This document shows positions 55,846 to 64,000 of a stretch of DNA of 64,000 bases, one piece after another. The notes beneath the pieces were generated by a model that did not search any database, was not told the origin of the DNA, and saw only the letters and a program-made list of their open reading frames with translations. The DNA comes from Bimuria novae-zelandiae CBS 107.79 (Eukaryota; Ascomycota; Dothideomycetes; Pleosporales; Didymosphaeriaceae): positions 416,434 through 480,433 of the forward strand of contig ML976709.1 in assembly GCA_010015655.1 (NCBI GenBank). The letters are read 5' to 3'. How positions within the stretch are numbered: the stretch's first letter is position 1; each line of letters begins with the position of its first letter. The position numbers and the translations under genes were made by a program.

Positions 55846-56547
55846 TCAAGCTTTTCTCGTGATGCTCCGTACTTCGAGGTTCTTCTTCCACCAAGCAGCC
55901 GTCCCAACAATGCCAAAGGCAAGCAAACGATACGCGACACAGCGCACTATCAAGACCACCATGTCTAGTATCGGGTCTCTCTTCTCGAGTTTGTACAGTC
56001 TCAAGACATCCTGCCCAGTCTGTATCGGACACTTGCCGTCGATCGTTTCTTCCGATTTGCACGTGAAAGTCCTGTCTCTCATGGAGAACCCGCTCATGCA
56101 ACCTATCATGTACTTTATAGGGTTCATATAATTCCAGGCCTGCAAGAAGGGAGGAACGTTTAAGCTTATGATACCACCCATGATAGTCCCGAGGCTCAGT
56201 ACGACGCAGGCTAGCACGAGCGCGAAGCCGGTGTGGTCGAAGAACCTGTTGAAGATGATACCGAGGGATTCTCCGCAGGCGACTACGCAGAAAGCGCACA
56301 GTACTAAGATAAAGATCATAGCCGGTGCACGTTTAAAATCGATGGCGTAGGCCGAGATTATCCCGAAGATCAGTGAAGTGAATGTGGTGAACGGGATTTC
56401 GAGAACCGTGTATGCGGCGATGAATGATGCTGCTCTGTAGCAGTCTTCGAGATGTTCGCGGACGAAGAGGTCGCGTTCGGAGGGGCATACTGCTATGTGT
56501 TGGAGTATGCCAATGAAGTACAGCGCAACAACTTCCTGGATGAAACC
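55846..56547 (-). pseudogene. 3' end of an ABCG-type (White/PDR) transporter, 5' part missing
   Basis: One exon of 233 codons encodes the C-terminal membrane domain of an ABC-2/ABCG transporter: GFIQEVVALYFIGILQHIAV, PSERDLFVREHLEDCYRAAS, FTTFTSLIFGIISAYAIDF, then FCVVACGESLGIIFNRFFDH and NPIKYMIGCMSGFSMRDRTF with the extracellular Cys residues. It ends NLEVRSITRKA. A CTAAC branch and CAG acceptor just upstream (about 56550-56575) show it was an internal or last exon. A few more codons may lie at 56605-56640, beyond which the sequence is AT-rich transposon. No ATP-binding cassette is present in the window. Either the gene was truncated by the insertion or its 5' half lies elsewhere. Confidence 0.85.
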
Positions 56548-56639
56548 CTGCCGGGTGTTAGTTAGATGTCGACGAGCAAGGAAACGGTTTTGACATAATA
56601 AATACCATCCGCGTCTGGAGCAATCTTTGGTCTAAGTCT

Positions 56640-57790
56640 TTATTACCTTATTACTCTTTAATTAAATAAATAATAATATTAGGCTTGCCAAGCTTAAACA
56701 GGTGTTTAATTGCTATATAAAAGAAAAGACTTAATAGTTATATTAACTTTTAATAATAGATAGCCACGGATCTAATATTACTATAGACTTTATTAACTAC
56801 TATAAGTAGAATAGAATCCTACTTACTATTATACCTCCTTATTTAACTTATATGCTTTAGCTACTTAACGTTATAATATTTAAGCCTCTATTAATAGCCT
56901 ACTTAGTAGAGCTATTATAATACTTTTATAAAAGCTAAGGCCTAGCTTTTATTACTAAAGGCGACTTCTTCCCCTTATTTTAGAATACGTAAAAGGCCTT
57001 TTTTAAGAAATTAATTATCCTTAGCTCTTTTAAAGTAATAGGTATAATACTACCTAATCTTAATTTTATCCTTAATAGGTTTAGTTATAATTAAGAATTA
57101 GGCGATAGCTCTTTATTAGGGCTTAGTAATTATAACTAAAGAAAGATAGATAAGCTTATACCTTTTATTATTCAAAATTAAAGTAATAGAAATATATAAA
57201 AGCTTTATTAATTACTTTACTACTTTTTTAAATACAATAAGCTTCTCTAGCATAATAATAATAGGCTAAAGTAGACGCTATTAATAAAATAAAAGTATAA
57301 AAAGAAAAGTAAGACTCTAAATCTTTAGTAGTATTAAAAGTATTATAGTAGAGTAGTTTTATAGTTACTAAGAACGGTAAGGGAGGCACGTGTTTATTAA
57401 TCTATTAAAAGGTAAAAAGATAAGTAGTAATAGCTTTAAAAAGGAAAAATAGTAGAGCTAAAGAAGGTAGCTAAGCTATATAAAAAGAAAATATAGCAGA
57501 AAAGCATGCTGCGCGAGAGGCAGCTAAGAAGGCAAAGGAAAAGGAGAAGGCTAAAAAGGCAGCTTAGCGCGCTGCCTAGAAGTCTGCCCACGACGCAGAA
57601 AAAGCTCTACAACTATCCTAAAAGGGTAAGAGAAAGGCCTCTCAGCCATCTCTATAGGGTAGAAAGCGTTAGAAATGCGTTGTTAATGCTATAGATATTA
57701 GAGAGGCCTTAGAGAGCGTATCTACTACCCTAACTAAATCTACACGCAGCCGCTGCAATATTAAGCTTCTAAATAAATTTAAATAGTATA
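56640..57790 (+). mobile_element. Second pogo/Fot-like transposase remnant, RIPed and truncated
   Basis: Plus-strand fragments match the second half of a pogo-type DDE transposase: DSHGSNITIDFINYYK-like sequence near 56760-56810, PPYLTYML.LNVIIFKPLL near 56835-56910, GLAFITKGDFFPLF near 56940-56980. Then comes the charged C-terminus (AARKAAKKAKEKEKAKKAA, about 57500-57565) with TAG at expected CAG codons. It is a different copy from the 32.4-kb element. The helix-turn-helix half and clear terminal repeats are not seen. Confidence 0.78.
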
Positions 57791-57793
57791 AAT

Positions 57794-58050
57794 GTTGATA
57801 GGGCTCTCACAGCTAGCTGTACATGGGGTGAGCATGGTGCGGCAAGGTATAAGGTTTGTACGGTGTGTATAGCGTATAGAGTAATAGGGAGGGTAACTAG
57901 TTCGTGTAATTGCATTATCTCTTTATTGTATAAATAAAGGTGGCGATATTTCAGGAGGCGAGCTACGCACGGACATTACATAAGATAATCACGTAATCAC
58001 GTGTTAGGCCTTATAGAATACCCTTCGCCGTATCGCCCCTACGTAAGACA
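57794..58050. repeat. Normal-GC islet, possible LTR
   Basis: About 250 bp of balanced composition between two AT-rich blocks, starting TGTTGATAGGGC. It could be the LTR at the 3' end of the minus-strand copia remnant that follows. I cannot define its end or a target duplication. Confidence 0.35.
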
Positions 58051-58059
58051 CTAGTAACT

Positions 58060-59650
58060 TTTTCTATTTTGGTTAGTCTTAGGTATTAGGTATCTCTACG
58101 TACAGGTTCTAGCCTGTTAATAGATACTTTTACCTTAATTAAAAGGGTGTTAGTTAAAATAAATAATTAAAGTGCCTTATTTAGTGTCTTCTTTATACAC
58201 GCATTTGCTAGGTTATCTTTACTATTAATCTACTTAATTTTAGTAATCTTCTTAATTTTGTATAACTCGCGGAGAGATATAATATTAATTATAAGCTATT
58301 TCTTGCTTATTATTCCTAGTTTAACAAGGTAGTCGTACAGAGACTTTAAATCTATATAGATTACTATTAGGATTAGTAGTAATTTAAGCGTTTATACAAT
58401 CTATTATAGGTTTATACTTAGGATAATTACGTTATTAAAACCTCTAACTATTTTATATAGTTCACTAGCAAGGACGATTCTCGTTACTCTTTTACTCTTT
58501 ATAAAATTTTGGTGTATAATATTCTCTAAGATTATAAAGTCCTTACTATATTCCGTATAGTTCTTATTTCCTAATATAATTAGAAATCTAAGCTAAGAGC
58601 TAACGTTCTTGTTATTAGCAAATAATTTATTTATAAAGATAAATAGCTTTATATAGTTTAGTTATAGTAGCATAAAGGTAAGTCCTCTACTACTATTATC
58701 TATCTACTACTAGATTTACATATTAAGGGCTTTAATATTTTCGTGCGAAGGTTCTGTAGTTTAAGTAGTAATTAAGAGGTTAAATACTACCTTTAGTTAA
58801 TATAGTAAGGTAATATAGGCGCCTTAAACTCTTTACACGACGTACTATTATACTATATCTTTTACTATAATATTAACTATATAGAGATTCTTAGCCTATC
58901 CCTTCTGCGTAAGGATAACTTTGTCTTATACAAGCTAAATCTTCTCTCTATTAAACCTAATAGGTTAATTTTTAAATAGGATAGTCTTACCTTTTATATA
59001 AAAATTTATTTTTTATAGCTTATTCTCTTCTCTCTTTGCAAAGTCCTTTATAATAATACTAAGAGTATTATCTATCTAGAGGCTAGTAATACTAAAAGTG
59101 TCTTCTCCCTTATTAGTAATTAGGAGATATAGGTCGTACGAAGAGATATGTATGTAAAGCCTCTTCTTATAGTAGTTATAGTATATCTTAAACTAGTATA
59201 GGCTAGATTTAGCAGCTCTATATAAGGGTTATACAACCTAAAAAATTATATTTAGTAAAAAGCTTTAGCGTATCTCCTTTAGCAGCCTTGCATAGAGCGT
59301 ACGTATTAGCTTATTAGTAGACTAGATATACGCTTGCGTGATATCGCGTAGTTTAAAATATATTCTATATATAGCTTTTAGGCTTATTTTAATTATAAGA
59401 AGTAGTCTCTAGCTTATCTTTTAAATAATAAGTAATTAGATAAAAATCTTATCCTTATTTTTATCTAAATAGCTAGGTTATTTTACCCTTAATTTCTTAT
59501 ATAAGACGTAAATTAAAGATTTAGCCTATATACTTAGTTAGGTTATATACTATAACTTTAAATATGCTATTTATAATTAGGGCGTCTATTTCTATATAGT
59601 CTAATTTCTTAATTAGTTTTTTAGATATAGTAATTATACTATTTATATAA
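58060..59650 (-). mobile_element. Ty1/copia remnant on the minus strand, RIPed
   Basis: Reading the minus strand gives copia pol pieces: KLIRTLYARLLKEIR and a KPLYG-like motif (about 59220-59310), SSYDLYLLITNKGEDTF (about 59100-59150), then RNase H with LASELYKIVRGFNN (about 58430-58475), LKSLYDYLVKLGI near 58315-58355, and a DNLANAYIKK-type end near 58200-58220. Stops are frequent. It is distinct from the 41-kb copia element in sequence and orientation. Confidence 0.75.
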
Positions 59651-59799
59651 AGTTTTAAAAATAAAGCCAAAAATAACGCTTAAGATCTATAAATACCAGG
59701 AAATAATTACCTTTAATATCCTTAAAGAAGCTAGTCACAATATAGTACTAAAACTGGCCTAATTAAGAAAGTATAACCCTATTATTAATTAAGGATAAA

Positions 59800-62100
59800 G
59801 AACGCTATCCTTTAAATACTATAAATATATATTGTAAGTAGACTCTGCGCATTAATAAAGTATAATAGTAAATAAGAAAGCGATATATAATCTAGACTCG
59901 CGACTAGAAGTAAATAAATATAAAATTACCTTAGTAGACACTTGTAGGATCTACCACGTTATAGAGCGCAAGAAGATGGACGACATACATTATAAAATTG
60001 TAGAATACTACTAAGCATGGAATTATATGTTTACTAAGCGAGGAGGAAAGACTAACCTTCTAAAATATTAACGCTAGGATCTTGCGATAGATCTAGAAGA
60101 AGGGAAAATGCTACCCTTTAGACTATTATATAGTAAGACTAGAAAGGAACTCTAGTATGATAAAGAATTTATTAAGACAAACCTTAATAAAGGCTATATA
60201 CGACTATTAAAGTTACTAGTAGCTAGTCCCTTTATATTTATTGTGAAGAAAGACAGAATACTACGGCTATACATTAACTATTAAAAGATTAATAATATAA
60301 AAATTAAGCAGTAATACTAACTGCTAAATATTTTAAAGCTTACCGACTCACTCTCGAAAGCTAAAATCCTTATAGTAATAACCCTATAAGATAAATACTA
60401 ACGTATATAAATTAAGAATGATAATTAGTAGAAGATAGTATTTAGATTACGCTATAGACTATTTAAATTTATAATTATACCTTTCGACTTATTAATATAT
60501 TAGCAAGCTTCTAAGCACTAGTTAATAATATATTCTCTAAATATCTAAATATATTTATTATTATATATATAGATGATATACTCATCTTGTTTAATAACGA
60601 GTTAAATTATGTTCCTTATATATAAATAGTGTTAAAGGCAGTAGGTAAAGCATATCTTAGGATTACACTAAAGAAATATAAATATCATATAAAATAACTT
60701 TAATTACTAGGATATATCATTAGTTTAGATGAAGTTAAAGTTATGCTAAATACAATTAAATATAATATAAACTAGCTAATATTAAAAATAGGGAAAAATG
60801 CCGAAAAATATAAGGATTCGATAGATTTAATAGATAATATATCTAAAATTAAGCTAAGGTTATGATACCTTTGATTAATTATACTAAGAAAGGAACGCCT
60901 TTTAAATAGACAAAAGAATACAAAGAATTATTAAGATACTTCGTAAAAGCATGCATAACGGCGCCAGTTCTTATTTACTTTAGGGATAAAGAACTATTTC
61001 GAATTAAAATAAACGTAAGGGACCTCGCGATTAGTGCATGCGTAAAGCAAGAAAAGGACAGTAAATAGCACCCCGTTATATACTACTTATGCCAATGTAG
61101 TGGAGTAGAAACACGATACAACGTACATAACAAAGAACTCTACGTAATCATTAAGGTCCTTAAGCACTAGAAAATTCTACGCACTTAGCTACTTTAAGTT
61201 TTTAATTTTTATAGACTATAAAAACCTTATAAGATTTATAATAACTTAAGAACTTACACTAAGGCAATTAAAATAGTTAAAATACTTAAATAGTATAAGT
61301 TTAAGATTATATACATATTAAAAAAGGATACTAGACAAGTAGACGCCCTTAGTAGGCATAGTAACCTCGCGAGAGTGAAAGTAAAAACCTACTCTATAAT
61401 ATTATAATAAGACCAAGCTAAATTATTAAAACGTATAATAGGACTTCATTAACTCCTCGTTGCCACACGAGAAGTATCTAAGGATCTATAAACTAAAATT
61501 ATATAATAATACTATACTAACCCTATATATCACTATTTAGGAGTTGAAAAAACTATAGAACTTATCCAATAAAATTACTTATTTAAGGGAATAAAGGAAG
61601 TATTAACGAAGTATATCTAAAAATATATAAATTACTAATATAATAAGCACCCTACAAACCTTAAGTATAAAGAGGTATAAGTAATCTAGATACTAATAGC
61701 ACTATAGGAAGACATCGCTATGGACTTTATAATTAAAGTATCTAAGTTCAAAGCCCTATTAAACGGAACAAGCTACAATGCTATACTAGTAATTATGTAT
61801 TAATTTACCAAATACGTAGAATTATTACTGTATTAGAAGATAACTATAGCTGAGGAACTAGTAATCCTTATCCTAGACTAACTTATATAATATTACAGTA
61901 TACTAAAATATAATTATTAGCAATAGAGACAAGCTCTTTACCCTAAACTACAAGATAACGCTTATAGCACTTATTAGAATAAAATAAAAGCTATTAATAG
62001 CTTAATATTTATAAATAAACGTGTAAGGGACTGTGTGCTTAAGGAGTCAAAGGTGCTAAAAGAATACTTATAAATTTAATAAAGAGTCTAAAATTAAGCT
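59800..62100 (+). mobile_element. Ty3/gypsy pol remnant on the plus strand, RIPed
   Basis: Plus-strand fragments in the gypsy order: RT (FIVKKDRILRLYINY about 60235-60282; catalytic YIDDILI near 60568-60590), a LGYIISLDEVKVML segment near 60708-60750, RNase H ending RQVDALSRHSN (about 61332-61365), and integrase core (EDIAMDFIIKVSKFKALLNG, about 61709-61770). Many stops. LTRs were not identified. Confidence 0.8.
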
Positions 62101-64000
62101 TTAAGCGTTAAACTTATATATCTAAGGTTCGCATACCTAAAGGTTAAGAATCTAAGGTAATAATTAGGCGTAGCCTATAATATACTTCCCTTCCCTTTAT
62201 TAGGGGTAAAGAAAAATCTCTGTGTCTTATCTTACTATATAGCTTAATAGTTGTTTTATTGTCTGCTTGCAATTCATTTACTATTATAAACCTTTTACTA
62301 GTTCTATTCTCGCGTGTCCAAATTTATATTCTTGCTATAAGTAGTTACTATAATAGTGTATTCGCGCTAGTGCGTTTACTTATTATTATATACATAAAAT
62401 TACTCCTCGTCTAGCCTTTAAACCTCACTCTTTTATATCTTTTTTTTATACGCTATAACGTCTTGCTTTTAGCCTAGTCTTCTCTAACTTTATAATTTAA
62501 TTCCTCTCCTTATTTTAATAAGATAGCTAGCCCTTTCCATAATAGCTATATTATAAGGACTTTTAAGCGTTAAAAGCATGCTATTAATTCTAATAATAAA
62601 ATAAAAGAAGTCCTATACCTATTATAATTACTTAGTTAATAACTTAAAAAAACTAAACTTTTTAAATATAAAGTTATTATTTCTAGCGCTAGCGTAATCC
62701 TCTTTAGCTAGCTTATTTATAAGTTTTGTTTTTCTAAAGCTTATAAAATAAGTTTTAGATTTTTTTTATGCTTTCTTCACCTCTTTTTACATTTTAACTT
62801 GCCTCCTTACTTTTTTAACCTTCTTTTTAGTTCTTTGTTAGCCTAGGTGTGCGCACTTACTAACTTAATAAGTTTACCTTTTAGGGCCTAATCTTACTAA
62901 GCGCGATAATTAAGCGCTAGTATATTAACTATTTATTTATAAACGCGTCTATTAGTAGGTGCTAGCGGGCACGATAGTGTCTTGCGAAGAGTGCTATACT
63001 TATAAGCTTACTAGCTATACTAGATAAGTATGCTTTAGTCTAACTTATTTTAAATAACTTTAAGGTATGCTTTGCTAAATTTTTCCTTTACTTAGATTTA
63101 GCTTACCCTTAACAAAGGTAACCGCGAAAAATTTACTAATATTATAGTTATTAGTATAGGCTACCTTGCGAACAATGTTTTAAAAAGTAACTAAAAGTAA
63201 AAAACCTTATTTACTAATTTTAATACGTTTTATTCTACTTATAAGATTACTATTACTAATTACTATACTTTTTTTAAGAGCAAGAGTACAACCACTTTAG
63301 GCCCTATTACTTTTTTTATATGGCTATTTAGCTCTTATAGCGTATTACTATTATAGTTAAAAAGACTTTTAATCTTCTTTAAGTTTATACTAATAACTTT
63401 AAAGTTTTTTATTAAGAGTATAAGAACTCCTCTATAAGTTTATTTTAAATACTAAAGCTATTTTTAAGACTAATATCGTGTAGCTCTCTAGCAAGTTCGT
63501 GGTGATATATAAGGGTATTATAATAAATAGTTTTTAAGTAATAGATGATGTTCTCGCGGGAGCTAATATGCTTACTTAAGTCTACTAAGGCTTACACCAG
63601 TAGTTTTAGGCTATTATAATTAGAAAGTGTTTTTAATAAAGAGGATAATAGCTTCCTTAATTTTAGTAGTATATTAGAGGACGGAGAAGAAGACCTAAAT
63701 ATTATTAAGAAAAGTTTTACTATTTCTTTAGTAGCTAAACATATCCTTTTTACTTAGTTTCTCTTTTCTCGTTATCTTTAGTTTACTTCTAAGGCTCCCC
63801 TTTTTTGTAAGGGTTATCCCTTATTATTATAAAAATTATTTAGTTCCTTTGCTATCCCTAGTAGTTTTAAGGAGGTTTTTAAGTTACTTTTTTAAGATTT
63901 CTTTTTAACTTTTTTTCTTAATACATAAATATATCCTATAATAATGTTATTCCTGCCTTTATCTTAAATATCTTTATTTGGCTAGGTTCTTTAACTTAGT
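62100..64000. other. AT-rich, RIP-like block without recognisable content
   Basis: About 1.9 kb of TA-dominated sequence continuing to the window edge. It has the same texture as the mutated transposons but no readable protein motif. Probably a further degraded element. Confidence 0.55.

Overview
The window is nuclear DNA of a filamentous ascomycete (Pezizomycotina; Dothideomycetes is my best guess, not proven). The evidence is intron-split genes with short GT..AG introns of about 45-200 bp carrying CTAAC/CTGAC-like branch sites, typical fungal orthologues, and long AT-rich blocks in which transposon coding sequence has been rewritten by C:G to T:A change at CpA. That change is the signature of repeat-induced point mutation (RIP).

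Region 1 (1-25.6 kb) is a conserved housekeeping block: TEL1/ATM kinase (minus strand, cut by the left window edge inside the FATC domain), NUP192 nucleoporin (divergent from TEL1), mitochondrial ribosomal protein bS6m and glycine cleavage H protein (divergent from each other), the Tudor-SN/SND1 nuclease-like protein, and a large disordered basic protein. All exon joins I propose keep frame.

Region 2 (25.6-34.6 kb) is gene-poor. It holds a candidate small secreted cysteine protein, a single-pass Ser/Thr/Pro-rich membrane protein, and a complete but dead Fot1/pogo-like DNA transposon (32445-34564) with perfect 42-bp terminal inverted repeats and a TA target duplication.

Region 3 (34.9-52.0 kb) is a decay zone. 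A cutinase-like gene is interrupted by a 170-bp insertion bounded by a 10-bp direct repeat. Three paralogous genes for a BTB/POZ domain plus a C-terminal CxxC..CxxC zinc-ribbon-like tail are each broken by different lesions. A further unknown gene carries one nonsense codon. Between the first and second BTB genes sits a 5.6-kb Ty1/copia element with 232-bp LTRs and a 5-bp target duplication (41267-46845). It is heavily RIPed and contains a nested, un-RIPed solo LTR of another family. Apparently intact small genes (89, 211 and about 97 aa) lie in the same zone.

Region 4 (52.4-56.6 kb) returns to active-looking genes: STRAP-like WD40 protein, an allantoate-permease-type MFS transporter, and the 3' end of an ABCG transporter that runs into the AT-rich block.

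Region 5 (56.6-64 kb) is a RIPed transposon mosaic: a second pogo-like transposase remnant, a minus-strand Ty1/copia remnant, a plus-strand Ty3/gypsy pol remnant, then AT-rich sequence without recognisable content. I saw no CRISPR array, rRNA gene or convincing tRNA gene.
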